Assembly: GCF_014931395.1 (NCBI RefSeq)
Contig: NZ_CP063120.1
Coordinates: 1,905,501 to 1,969,500, forward strand
Source of the DNA: Haemophilus parainfluenzae
Lineage (GTDB): Bacteria; Pseudomonadota; Gammaproteobacteria; Enterobacterales; Pasteurellaceae
Direction: 5' to 3'
DNA: 64,000 nt
Part shown: piece after piece, positions 29,621 to 39,221 of the stretch
How the letters are laid out: each line of letters begins with the position of its first letter
Numbering within the stretch: the first letter of the stretch is position 1
Position numbers and translations under genes: made by a program
Notes under the pieces: generated by a model
Databases searched by the model: none
What the model saw: the letters and a program-made list of their open reading frames with translations, nothing else
Told to the model about the DNA's origin: nothing

Positions 29621-30973
29621 ATGTCTCATTTATCGGTAGCAAAATTTGGTGGTACATCCGTTGCGAACTATTCCGCGATGCAAGCTTGTGCCAAAATCAT
29701 CATTGCAGATCCTAATACTCGAGTTGTAGTGCTTTCTGCATCGGCAGGTGTTACTAACTTATTAGTTGCCCTAGCCAATGGTTTAGAAGCAGAAGAACGT
29801 GCAAAATTAATCGGTGAAGCCCGTCAAATTCAAGAAAATATTTTAAATGAATTACAAGACGACAGCCGTGTGCGCCCTGTCATCGAAAAATACTTGGAAA
29901 ATATTACTGCACTTTCTGAAGCAGCAAGCCTTGCGACGTCAAAAGCTTTAACTGACGAAATCATCAGTCAAGGTGAAATGATGTCGACACAAATTTTCAT
30001 TGAAGTATTAAGAGAATTACAAACTACCGCAACTTGGGTCGATGTGCGTACTTTAGTCGCAACCAATGATAACTTTGGTAAAGCGGCACCAGATGATGCA
30101 CAAACTCAAGCAAATTGCGATAATTTATTAAAACCATTAATCGACCGAGGTGAATTAGTCATCACCCAAGGTTTTATTGGTCGTGAACCAGGCGGTAAAA
30201 CGACTACTTTAGGCCGTGGTGGTAGTGACTACTCTGCTGCACTTTTAGCGGAAGTATTAAACGCAAAAGATGTATTAATTTGGACGGATGTAGCGGGAAT
30301 TTACACTACTGACCCTCGTGTCGTCCCTGAAGCAAAACGTATTGATACCATGAGCTTTGCTGAAGCAGCTGAAATGGCAACTTTCGGCGCTAAAGTATTA
30401 CACCCTGCAACATTACTTCCAGCTGTACGCAGTAATATTCCTGTTTATGTAGGTTCAAGTAAAGCACCTGATGCAGGCGGTACTTGGGTAACACGCGATC
30501 CTCAACCACGTCCGACATTCCGTGCTATTGCAGTTCGTCGTGATCAAACTTTATTGACGCTTTCAAGCTTAAGCATGCTACACGCTCAAGGATTCCTTGC
30601 GAATGTATTCAATATCTTAGCCAAATATAAAATTTCGGTGGACACCATTACCACTTCTGAAGTGAGCATTGCATTAACGTTAGATAAAACTGGCTCAGCT
30701 TCATCTGGTGTAGAATTACTTTCTCCTGAATTATTAGAAGAATTAAGCCAATACTGCACCGTGAAAGTTGATACAGGCTTATCGCTTGTCGCATTAATTG
30801 GAAATGATTTACACCTAGCTTCAGGTGTGGCAAAACGTATTTTTGACACGCTTGAAGGCTATAACATTCGCATGATTAGCTATGGCGCAAGCACGAATAA
30901 CATTTGTATGCTAGCACATAGTGACAAAGCGGATGACGTAGTACGTTCATTACATAAATCGTTGTTTGAATAA
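29621..30973 (+). CDS. lysC: Lysine-sensitive aspartokinase III
   Basis: Phosphorylates aspartate in the first step of the lysine, threonine and methionine pathway. The 450-residue monofunctional enzyme begins with the kinase signature VAKFGGTSVANYSAM. It has TTTLGRGGSDYSAALLA in the aspartate/ATP site and two C-terminal ACT regulatory regions starting near residues 310 and 390 (QGFLANVFNIL, LVALIGNDL). Overall likeness is to E. coli LysC, the lysine-inhibited isozyme. RBS GAGG precedes the ATG. It is a single gene ending in a paired uptake-sequence terminator. Confidence 0.95.
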   Translation: MSHLSVAKFGGTSVANYSAMQACAKIIIADPNTRVVVLSASAGVTNLLVALANGLEAEERAKLIGEARQIQENILNELQDDSRVRPVIEKYLENITALSEAASLATSKALTDEIISQGEMMSTQIFIEVLRELQTTATWVDVRTLVATNDNFGKAAPDDAQTQANCDNLLKPLIDRGELVITQGFIGREPGGKTTTLGRGGSDYSAALLAEVLNAKDVLIWTDVAGIYTTDPRVVPEAKRIDTMSFAEAAEMATFGAKVLHPATLLPAVRSNIPVYVGSSKAPDAGGTWVTRDPQPRPTFRAIAVRRDQTLLTLSSLSMLHAQGFLANVFNILAKYKISVDTITTSEVSIALTLDKTGSASSGVELLSPELLEELSQYCTVKVDTGLSLVALIGNDLHLASGVAKRIFDTLEGYNIRMISYGASTNNICMLAHSDKADDVVRSLHKSLFE

Positions 30974-30983
30974 TAAATTTAAG

Positions 30984-31015
30984 AAAAGTGCGGTTAAAAA
31001 TAACCGCACTTTTTT
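30984..31015 (+). terminator. lysC terminator from paired uptake sequences
   Basis: AAAAGTGCGGTTA pairs with its complement around a 4-base loop and is followed by six T. Confidence 0.9.
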
Positions 31016-31051
31016 ACGTTTAAAATTTGAGATTACGACCAAAAAAGAGTA

Positions 31052-31067
31052 AAGTAATCGTTTGTCT
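31052..31067. promoter_or_regulatory. Possible PurR operator upstream of purA
   Basis: The 16-base site matches the purine repressor consensus (ACGCAAACGTTTGCGT) at 11 of 16 positions, including the central CGTTTG, and lies 36 bases before the purA start codon. PurR control of purA is known in E. coli. Unverified here. Confidence 0.35.
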
Positions 31068-31069
31068 GA

Positions 31070-32401
<1,332 letters not shown>

Positions 32402-32414
32402 AACAGCATAAAAA

Positions 32415-32452
32415 TAAACCGCACTTTGGCACAACCAAGTGCGGTTATTTTT
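32415..32452 (+). terminator. purA terminator from paired uptake sequences
   Basis: ATAACCGCACTT-type arms in reversed order (complement first, then AAGTGCGGTTAT) surround a short loop and are followed by a T-run. The ribosome site of the next gene begins just after. Confidence 0.78.
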
Positions 32453-32465
32453 TAAGGAGTTTTTG

Positions 32466-33131
32466 ATGACTGAACAAGATATTGCTGACTACCTAAAAAA
32501 TCATCCTGATTTTTTTACCCATCGCCCAGAACTACTTCAACAGATTAGTATTCCGCATGGCCATGAAGAAGGGACGATTTCGTTAGTCGAAGCACAGCTT
32601 GCTCGGCAACGAGAACAAATCAAAACACTTACTCAACTCCTTGAAAAATTTCATCAGCTTGCTCATCAAGAAGCCGATATCTTCTTTGCTCTTTTGCCTT
32701 TGCAGAAAAAACTATTTCAGACAGAAGACTTTATTGCCATCAATGAAAAGCTTGATGACTGGGCAAAAGGCTATGAACTAGAAGGTGCTAAAATCTTACT
32801 TTTCACTGACAACTGGCAAAAAAATAATTCTATTCCTGAACAACATTGGTTAGACCGAAAAGCCTTTGAACTCATTCGCCTAGAGCGCATGGGCTTACGC
32901 CAATTCTATTTAGGCGATCTCTCCAATAAAGAAAAAGCCCTCATGTTCCTTCCTGAAGAGCTCCCTATCGGCTCTGTTGCGATTTGCCGTTTAGGTGGAA
33001 CACCTCAAAAACCAACCGCACTTTTACTCTTCAAATCTCGAGACACAGACCGTTTCCACAACGACCAAGACACCACATTTCTTCGACATTTAGTCGATAT
33101 TGTGGAATTGCATTTGGGAAGATGGCTTTAA
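32466..33131 (+). CDS. DUF484 (YigA-like) protein
   Basis: Cytoplasmic protein of the DUF484 family with a GAF-like fold, of unknown function. In E. coli the homologue YigA lies between dapF and xerC, but here it follows purA. Family hallmarks are DYLKNHPDFFTHRPELL at the N-terminus, VEAQLARQREQIKTL (a short coiled coil) and GSVAICRL. The ATG at 32466 follows AAGGAG and is preferred over the upstream start at 32439. Length is 221 residues. Its last 119 bases are repeated at 38187-38305 on the far side of the ABC transporter operon. Confidence 0.88.
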   Translation: MTEQDIADYLKNHPDFFTHRPELLQQISIPHGHEEGTISLVEAQLARQREQIKTLTQLLEKFHQLAHQEADIFFALLPLQKKLFQTEDFIAINEKLDDWAKGYELEGAKILLFTDNWQKNNSIPEQHWLDRKAFELIRLERMGLRQFYLGDLSNKEKALMFLPEELPIGSVAICRLGGTPQKPTALLLFKSRDTDRFHNDQDTTFLRHLVDIVELHLGRWL

Positions 33132-33132
33132 A
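33014..33132 (+). repeat. Direct repeat, copy A (3' end of the DUF484 gene)
   Basis: Matches 38187-38305 with about nine differences in 119 bases, including an identical run of 65 bases (33048-33112 = 38221-38285). The copy starts at an in-gene uptake-sequence core (AACCGCACTTTTACTC) and runs to the DUF484 stop codon. Confidence 0.95.
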
Positions 33133-33140
33133 CATTATTA

Positions 33141-33156
33141 AGTGATCTCTGTCACA
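33141..33156. promoter_or_regulatory. Possible CRP site upstream of the transporter operon
   Basis: AGTGATCTCTGTCACA matches the CRP dyad TGTGA-N6-TCACA in 9 of 10 half-site positions. It lies about 140 bases before the binding-protein gene, a suitable distance for activation of a sugar-related transporter. Confidence 0.5.
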
Positions 33157-33294
33157 AATCTAAAAATTATTTAAATTTAGACTTTTATATTCAAATATTT
33201 AAGCGTATTTTGTAGGTTAGATGTTTTGGTATAAATGTCGATCGTAGTTTGATCTCATTTACTGATTTTATCCCTATCTCAGTGAGGTTTCATT

Positions 33295-34290
33295 ATGAAT
33301 AAAAAAATGTCTTTAACATTGATTGCCATTGGACTAGGTATGTCACTTAGTAATATGGCTGCGGCACAAGAAAAATTAATTGTGTACACATCAATGAAAG
33401 AATCATTAATTGGTGCATTAAAAGCAAAATTTACTGAAAAACATCCAGATGTTGAAATGGATTATCAGTCTGCCGGCGCCGGAAAATTGATGGCTAAAAT
33501 TGCAACAGAAAAAGAATCCGGGAAAATTATGGCCGATGTGATTTGGACAAGTGAAGTACCTGACTTCTTCCAAATGAAAAAAAACGGCATGCTTGAAGCT
33601 TATGTTTCTCCTGAAACTGCCAATATTGTTAACCCTATCCCTAACTTTGATGGTTCTTTTACCCCAGTCCGCCTCGGTACACTAGCAATCGCCTACAATA
33701 CCCGCTTCGTTAAAGATAACCCACCTGCTGAATGGGCTGATATCTTAAAACCTGAATATAAAGGTGCATTTGGTATTGCAAACCCTGCATTATCGGGTAC
33801 GTCATATATGAGTGTATCTTTATTAAAAGATAAATTTGGTTGGGAATTCTTTGAAAAATTAAAAGCAAATAAAGCTAAAGTAGGTAAAGGTGCAGGACAA
33901 GTTATCGACGATACCGCATCTGGTGATTTATTAGCCTCTCTCGCTGTTGACTATATTACCAACGATAAAATTAAAAAAGGCGCGCAATTAAAATTGGTTT
34001 ATCCAAAAGAAACACTCGTCATCCCTAGCCCTGCAGCGATCTTAAAAGGCACTGAACACCTTGCTGCTTCACAAAAATTTATTGACTTCTTACTTTCTGA
34101 AGATGGGCAAAAAATCATTGCAAATGAAGGCACATTACCAGTTAGAAAAGGTATTGAACTTGATGCTAAATTTGGTATGCCATCTCTAGAAGATGCCGTA
34201 TCAAGAGCGATTCCTATTGACTATGAAAAATTAATGTCAGAAAAAGAAGAAACAATTAAACATTTCACTCAAATTCTTCAAGGTCGTTAA
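33295..34290 (+). CDS. ABC transporter periplasmic binding protein (FbpA/AfuA-like)
   Basis: Exported solute-binding protein of the family that includes ferric-iron binders (FbpA) and the sugar-phosphate binder AfuA. A signal peptide (MNKKMSLTLIAIGLGMSLSN, ending near MAAA) precedes the mature domain KLIVYTSMKESLIGALKAKF. Conserved features are YQSAGAGKLMAKI, DVIWTSEVPDFFQMKKNG and IANPALSGTSYMS. The paired C-terminal tyrosines used by FbpA for iron are not obvious, so iron is not certain; a phosphorylated sugar or other anion is equally possible. It is the first gene of a four-gene operon. CRP-like DNA upstream favours a carbon-related substrate. Confidence 0.85.
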   Translation: MNKKMSLTLIAIGLGMSLSNMAAAQEKLIVYTSMKESLIGALKAKFTEKHPDVEMDYQSAGAGKLMAKIATEKESGKIMADVIWTSEVPDFFQMKKNGMLEAYVSPETANIVNPIPNFDGSFTPVRLGTLAIAYNTRFVKDNPPAEWADILKPEYKGAFGIANPALSGTSYMSVSLLKDKFGWEFFEKLKANKAKVGKGAGQVIDDTASGDLLASLAVDYITNDKIKKGAQLKLVYPKETLVIPSPAAILKGTEHLAASQKFIDFLLSEDGQKIIANEGTLPVRKGIELDAKFGMPSLEDAVSRAIPIDYEKLMSEKEETIKHFTQILQGR

Positions 34291-34309
34291 TTAGTAAGGA
34301 GTAGTGATT

Positions 34310-35380
34310 ATGGCAACAATTACATTTGAAAATGTATCCAAAAAATTCGGCTCAAATGAAGTGTTAAAAAATCTGTCCTTAGTTGTACAAGATGGAGAAT
34401 GTTTTACGCTTCTTGGCCCATCCGGCTGTGGGAAAACTGTCTTATTACGCCTGCTTGCAGGATTTGATGTGCCAGATAGTGGCCGTATTTTAATTGATGA
34501 TGTGGTTGTTGCCGATCCCGCTACAAACACGGATATTCCGCCAGATCAACGCGGTCTAGGTGTGGTCTTCCAAGATTATGCTGTTTGGCCACATATGACT
34601 GTCTTTGACAATATCGCCTACCCTCTAAAATTAAAGAATATTGAAAAAGAAGCTCTCCATAAACAAGTGATGGAAGTGGTCGAATTAGTTAATTTAACTG
34701 GTTTAGAAGAACGTTTACCTTCTCAATTGTCAGGGGGGCAACAACAGCGCGTTGCTCTCGCAAGGGCATTAGTTGCTAAACCATCTTTAATGCTCTTAGA
34801 CGAACCTCTCAATAATTTGGATGCCAATCTTCGAGAAGAAATGCGTTTTGAAATTAAAGAATTACAGAAAAAACTCGGTATTACTATTCTGTACGTAACA
34901 CATGACCAAGAAATTGCCCTAGCAATATCAGATCGTTTGGCCATTATGAATGAGCATGGTGATATCCAACAAATTGGAACACCATGGGACATTTATGAGC
35001 GTTCAGAAAATGAGATGGTATTTAAATTTATGGGGCTCGCAAATTTCATTCCTGTGAGATACCAAAATAATCATCATTATATTGGAGAAGGTAATCAAAT
35101 TTTAAACTGGAAAAACTTGCCACCTAACTCAGGGAAATTAGGATGTCGACCTTCCGATATCATACTCAGCAAAGACAATGAAGGTTTACTAGGAAAAATA
35201 TCAAGAGCCAGCTTTCTTGGCGCGGTAATGGATTATATGGTAGAGATTGATGGTGTAACACTACGAACAGAAATCCCAACTAATAAAGCATTACGTAATA
35301 ATTTAATGTTCAATGAAGGTGAAAATTGCTTTATCAGTTTTCATGATTTGCTTTGGTTTGATTCTGCTAAAGAAATCTAG
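34310..35380 (+). CDS. ABC transporter ATPase, first of two
   Basis: Cytoplasmic ATPase of the CUT1/iron-type class with a C-terminal TOBE-like domain (from about residue 245). Walker A is GPSGCGKT, the signature is LSGGQQQRVALARAL, Walker B is LMLLDEPLNNLD and the switch histidine is in YVTHDQE, so the site is fully competent. The ATG at 34310 lies 8 bases after AGGAGT; a GTG at 34304 is too close. It is clearly paralogous to the last gene of the operon (MRFEIKxLQKK, VTHDQ) but diverged, suggesting that the two form a heterodimer. Confidence 0.88.
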   Translation: MATITFENVSKKFGSNEVLKNLSLVVQDGECFTLLGPSGCGKTVLLRLLAGFDVPDSGRILIDDVVVADPATNTDIPPDQRGLGVVFQDYAVWPHMTVFDNIAYPLKLKNIEKEALHKQVMEVVELVNLTGLEERLPSQLSGGQQQRVALARALVAKPSLMLLDEPLNNLDANLREEMRFEIKELQKKLGITILYVTHDQEIALAISDRLAIMNEHGDIQQIGTPWDIYERSENEMVFKFMGLANFIPVRYQNNHHYIGEGNQILNWKNLPPNSGKLGCRPSDIILSKDNEGLLGKISRASFLGAVMDYMVEIDGVTLRTEIPTNKALRNNLMFNEGENCFISFHDLLWFDSAKEI

Positions 35381-35391
35381 AGGGGTTTATT

Positions 35392-37086
35392 ATGGCTACA
35401 ACTATTCAAAATAATCATCCATTCAATATTGCTAACGTTATTCTAGCCTTATCTATCGGTATCTTAGTTATCGTTGTTGCGGTTCCTGTTTTACTTATTT
35501 TCCTCAATTCTTTTTGGGTTGATGGACAATTTAATATCACCGACGTGGTGAATATTCTTAAGCAAGAAGAAACCTATGAAGCATTACTCAATTCACTTTT
35601 CATCGCATCTGGCGTAACTGTGATGAGTACGATCATTGGTACATTTTTTGCTTGGTTAGTAACTCGAACAGATCTACCTTACAAAGGTTTTATGAAAGTG
35701 ATGTTTCTTGTACCTTTTATGCTTCCTTCTTTCATTGGGGCATTAGCTTGGAAAATGTTACTTTCACCACGTTCTGGTTACATTAACCAATTCTTCATGG
35801 ATTTAGGATTTGATGGTCCTATTTTTAATATCTATAGCTATGCTGGTATTATGGCGGTAGAAACGATGTATCTTTTCCCATTCGTCTTTATCCAAGTCTG
35901 TGGTGCATTAGAGCGCATGGACCCTACATTAGAAGAATCAGCGAGAATCTCAGGCGCAAGCCTCTTTACTATTACACGTAAAATTACCATTCCACTCGTC
36001 ATGCCAAGTATCCTTTCTGGTGCATTACTCATTATGCTCTATTCTATGGCTCACTTTGGTACAGTTGCCGTACTGGGCGTAGAAAATGGTATTTTCAACA
36101 TTCCAACCCTCATTTATGAACGTATTCACCAAAGTGCGGGGAGTTTTGAAGCCATTCGTACCGGTACTGTACTTGCAACTGTTTTAGTATTCACTGCGGC
36201 ACTGATTATTTGGTTACAAAACAAAATCTTAAATAAAGGTCGCTTCCAAATTATTGCAGGTAAAAGCTTTAGACCTATCGAAGTAAAACTTCGTGGTTTG
36301 AGAAAACCGTTGCTTGTTATTTGCTTACTCTACATCGCCTTTACAATCGTATTGCCTACAGTCACGATTTTCCTTGTTGGTGGATTAAAAACCTATGGAT
36401 TACCAATTACATGGGAAAATCTCACATTAGATAACTATAAATTCATCTTATTTGAATGGCAGTTAACAAAAGATGCAATTCGCAATAGTGTGACTCTCGG
36501 TCTTGCTGCAGCACTGATTACCATGTTCGCAGGGGTAATGATTTCTTATGTTATCGTTAAAATGCGTGTTCGCGGAAAAGGCATTCTTGAGTTCTTAGGT
36601 ATGTTGCCATTCTCCGTACCAGGCTCTGTAATTGCTCTTGGGGTGATCCTTGCCTGGAGTGGTAAATTTGGTATCAATCTCTACAACACAGTTTGGATTA
36701 TTTTAATTGCTTACATTGCACGTTATATGGCTTTCTCACTCAAAGCTAACTCTGCAGCACTTGAGCAAGTACATGATTCATTAGTTGAAGCTTCTCGAGC
36801 ATGTGGAGCAAGTATGTGGCAATCCTTAAAAGATATTGTTATCCCACTCGTAAGACCAGGGATGATTGCTGCTTTCTTCCTTATTTTCCTTCCAGCACTA
36901 CGTGAATTGACCGTTTCTGTTATGTTATATGGTCCTTCTACACGAACCATCGGGGTAGCAATTTATACTCTAAATGAAGACGGTGAAACCGTTTATTCTG
37001 CGGCATTAGCGGGTATCGCCCTAATAATCATTGTATTAGGTCAAACCGTTATTAAACGTTATGCTGAAAAGAAAACTCAAAAATAG
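35392..37086 (+). CDS. ABC transporter fused permease (two permease domains)
   Basis: Inner-membrane permease of 564 residues with about 12 hydrophobic segments, formed by two tandem permease domains as in FbpB, ThiP and AfuB. Each half has its own docking loop for an ATPase: EESARISGASLFTITRKIT (about residue 183) and VEASRACGASMWQSLKDIV (about residue 465). The two loops differ, which fits the presence of two different ATPases. It starts 11 bases after the first ATPase gene, with a GAGGGG site upstream. Confidence 0.88.
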   Translation: MATTIQNNHPFNIANVILALSIGILVIVVAVPVLLIFLNSFWVDGQFNITDVVNILKQEETYEALLNSLFIASGVTVMSTIIGTFFAWLVTRTDLPYKGFMKVMFLVPFMLPSFIGALAWKMLLSPRSGYINQFFMDLGFDGPIFNIYSYAGIMAVETMYLFPFVFIQVCGALERMDPTLEESARISGASLFTITRKITIPLVMPSILSGALLIMLYSMAHFGTVAVLGVENGIFNIPTLIYERIHQSAGSFEAIRTGTVLATVLVFTAALIIWLQNKILNKGRFQIIAGKSFRPIEVKLRGLRKPLLVICLLYIAFTIVLPTVTIFLVGGLKTYGLPITWENLTLDNYKFILFEWQLTKDAIRNSVTLGLAAALITMFAGVMISYVIVKMRVRGKGILEFLGMLPFSVPGSVIALGVILAWSGKFGINLYNTVWIILIAYIARYMAFSLKANSAALEQVHDSLVEASRACGASMWQSLKDIVIPLVRPGMIAAFFLIFLPALRELTVSVMLYGPSTRTIGVAIYTLNEDGETVYSAALAGIALIIIVLGQTVIKRYAEKKTQK

Positions 37087-37103
37087 AAGGTTAGGAGTAA
37101 AAG

Positions 37104-38162
37104 ATGAGCTATATTCAATTAAATCATGTCATGAAAAAATTTGGTGATGTTATTGCCATTGAAGATCTTAACCTTTCTATCGAAAAAGGCGAATGTTTCT
37201 CTATGCTAGGACCATCAGGTTGTGGAAAAACAACTACTCTACGAATGATTGCAGGCTTTGAAGACTTAGACGGAGGGGAAATTAAAGTCGGTGATAAATT
37301 ACTGTCATCGAAGAAAAACAATTTCTATCTTCCACCAGAGAAACGCAATTTTGGTATGGTCTTTCAGGCCTTTGCAGTATGGCCGCATATGACGGTATAT
37401 GATAACGTTGCCTTTCCGTTAAAACTCAAAAATATTTCAGCCCAAGAAATTGAAAAACGAACAACTGATGCCTTAAGACACACTAATTTACTTAGTGTTG
37501 CCAAGAAAAGCCCTGATGATTTATCTGGTGGCGGAAAACAACGTGTGGCTCTTGCTAGAGCATTAGCAATCAACCCAGACGTCATGTTACTAGACGAACC
37601 ATTATCAAGCTTAGATCCCCATCTTCGCGAAGAAATGCGTTTTGAAATTAAGGCATTACAGAAAAAATTTGGGTTCTCAATTATTTATGTGACTCATGAC
37701 CAATCTGAAGCGATGGCACTTTCAGATCGTATTATGGTCATGAAAAAAGGGGCAGTACAACAAATTGATACCCCATTAAATATTTATAATAACCCAGCTA
37801 ACAAGTTTGTCTTCAATTTTATCGGGTTATCAAATCAATTAAATGTAAACCTATCATCGCAAGGTATTCATATTGATAAAGTTGATGGTATTTTCAATCT
37901 TCCAGAAATGCCAAATAATGACTTACTTTCACAAGGTAAAGCCATATTAGCAAGCCGTCCATCTGACATTGAATTTGTTCAACAAGGTGGAATCCCTGGT
38001 GTCGTAAAACGTCGCTCTTATCTTGGTGAAGTGACGGATTATAATATCCAAGTTGGAGATCAAGATATTCGTGTTCAAATTGGACGACGAGATTCTGGTC
38101 CGAAAGAAGGGGAAACATGTCAGATAGCCTTTGAACATTTGCATTGGTACCCTGCTGAATAA
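37104..38162 (+). CDS. ABC transporter ATPase, second of two
   Basis: Second ATPase of the operon, 352 residues. Walker A is GPSGCGKT, Walker B is VMLLDEPLSSLD and the switch region is YVTHDQSEAMA. The signature reads LSGGGKQRVALARAL, so the usual glutamine of LSGGQ is a glycine. A TOBE-like domain occupies the C-terminus. AGGAGT precedes the ATG. It is the last gene before the paired uptake sequences at 38171, which begin 9 bases after the stop. Confidence 0.88.
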   Translation: MSYIQLNHVMKKFGDVIAIEDLNLSIEKGECFSMLGPSGCGKTTTLRMIAGFEDLDGGEIKVGDKLLSSKKNNFYLPPEKRNFGMVFQAFAVWPHMTVYDNVAFPLKLKNISAQEIEKRTTDALRHTNLLSVAKKSPDDLSGGGKQRVALARALAINPDVMLLDEPLSSLDPHLREEMRFEIKALQKKFGFSIIYVTHDQSEAMALSDRIMVMKKGAVQQIDTPLNIYNNPANKFVFNFIGLSNQLNVNLSSQGIHIDKVDGIFNLPEMPNNDLLSQGKAILASRPSDIEFVQQGGIPGVVKRRSYLGEVTDYNIQVGDQDIRVQIGRRDSGPKEGETCQIAFEHLHWYPAE

Positions 38163-38170
38163 CATATCCC

Positions 38171-38196
38171 AAGTGCGGTTAAATTTAACCGCACTT
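38171..38196 (+). terminator. Palindromic uptake-sequence pair ending the transporter operon
   Basis: AAGTGCGGTTAAA is followed immediately by its complement, then TTTTAC. The right arm overlaps the first bases of repeat copy B, so the insertion boundary lies within this hairpin. Confidence 0.75.
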
Positions 38197-38304
38197 TTAC
38201 TCTTTAAATCTCGAGATACTGACCGTTTCCACAACGACCAAGACACCACATTTCTTCGACATTTAGTCGATATTGTGGAATTGCACTTGGGGAGATATGC
38301 GTAA
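38187..38304 (+). pseudogene. Orphan 3' fragment of a DUF484 gene
   Basis: Read in the DUF484 frame, the fragment encodes about 38 residues (LLLFKSRDTDRFHNDQDTTF and on) and ends LHLGRYA-stop, where the intact gene ends LHLGRWL-stop. It has no start and no ribosome site. It is probably the tail of the resident gene left behind when the transporter operon came in, or the reverse. Confidence 0.88.
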
Positions 38305-38305
38305 A
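38187..38305 (+). repeat. Direct repeat, copy B
   Basis: Second copy of the DUF484 gene end (copy A at 33014-33132), about 92% identical. Differences cluster near the 3' end, so the two copies descend from different alleles rather than from one recent duplication. Confidence 0.95.
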
Positions 38306-38347
38306 CAAAACATTTTAAGTGGTAAAAATACTTTATAAGATTCAAAT

Positions 38348-38851
38348 TTATTGACAAAGCTCTGGAACCTCATCTGTTCTGAGTGATATAAATATATAAT
38401 GTGCTATATCATTATTCTCTGAATCAGATCGACTCACTAGATAAGGAAATTGGTTTTGATAAATATAACAATATAAATTTAAATTACCACCTTCTAAAAA
38501 ATATTGTTTTTTAGAACCTGGAATATTTACATCTTTTAAGAAAGCCATACCTCTATCGATAGAGGCTACCTTGTAAAATTGAGAAATAGGTATTTCATCA
38601 GTCTTATTAACATCAAAAACAACAATCATTTCATTGGTTTCTATAAAAGCCCTCAAGAATATATTATTAGCACTTTTAGGAAAAATATTCACGTACCATG
38701 AAAATGACTCTGAGTTAAAGAACTCTTCTGGTGAGTTGTAGTGATAATCATTATAAGATCTATAGTTAAAAGTGAATATTAAAAACACTAAAAATATAGT
38801 AATACATAGAAAGCTTACAAACTTCAAAGTTAATTTAATAAACTTACTCAT
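38348..38851 (-). CDS. Membrane-anchored protein of unknown function
   Basis: A 167-residue protein with one N-terminal hydrophobic helix (residues 8-28) and a soluble, probably periplasmic domain rich in aromatic residues and asparagine. It contains WYVNIFPKSANNIFLRAFIE and EGGNLNLYCYIYQNQFPYL. AAAGGA lies upstream of the ATG. It is AT-rich compared with its neighbours. I recognise no family. It stands alone between the repeat copy B and the divergent yedE. Confidence 0.6.
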   Translation of the reverse strand: MSKFIKLTLKFVSFLCITIFLVFLIFTFNYRSYNDYHYNSPEEFFNSESFSWYVNIFPKSANNIFLRAFIETNEMIVVFDVNKTDEIPISQFYKVASIDRGMAFLKDVNIPGSKKQYFLEGGNLNLYCYIYQNQFPYLVSRSDSENNDIAHYIFISLRTDEVPELCQ

Positions 38852-39221
38852 AAATACTTTTTCCTTTAATTCAACTCTTATTTTTTATAAGCATTAGTGT
38901 TGCTCCTTCCAGAAAGAGTTACCTTTATATCTGATGAGAATTCTCACTAAATAAGCTTTGATTATTTTCACTTTTCTTAGCCTATAACACAAGAAATTAA
39001 GGCTAATCTACATACTAACACAACTGCCAAATAATACCTATTTATCAATTCGTTAGGGGATATATTGAAAAGTTCATGCGACCTAAAATAAATCTTTGAT
39101 CCTGCTCACAATTTCAAAAAAATAAACTTTCTTTATTTTTCAACTCTTTCTACAATACCTTTGTTTTTATTATTAAAAACACACAATTCAATTTAACTTC
39201 AGATATCACAAGGGTCTAATT
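38852..39221. other. 370-base intergenic region before yedE
   Basis: AT-rich divergent intergenic DNA. TACAAT at 39151 is a possible -10 element for yedE, but its -35 is weak. I see no gene, RNA or clear repeat here. Confidence 0.4.

Larger units (their letters stand above)
33133..38186. mobile_element. Inserted segment carrying a four-gene ABC transporter operon
   Basis: The segment between the two direct repeats holds one complete operon and nothing else. I find no exact uptake-sequence core between 33140 and 38170, although the window average is about one per 1.4 kb. No transposase, integrase or tRNA is present. The repeat boundary lies at an uptake sequence. The simplest reading is homologous or homology-assisted insertion of DNA from a related strain, not a transposon. 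This is inference from repeat structure. Confidence 0.6.

Noticed and set aside
33157..33294. A Fur box upstream of the transporter operon
   Set aside because: The AT-rich region has no convincing 19-base Fur match. A CRP-like site is the better candidate.
33133..38186. A transposon or integrative element
   Set aside because: No transposase, integrase, terminal inverted repeats or tRNA target is present. The flanking repeats are gene ends that have diverged, unlike a target-site duplication.
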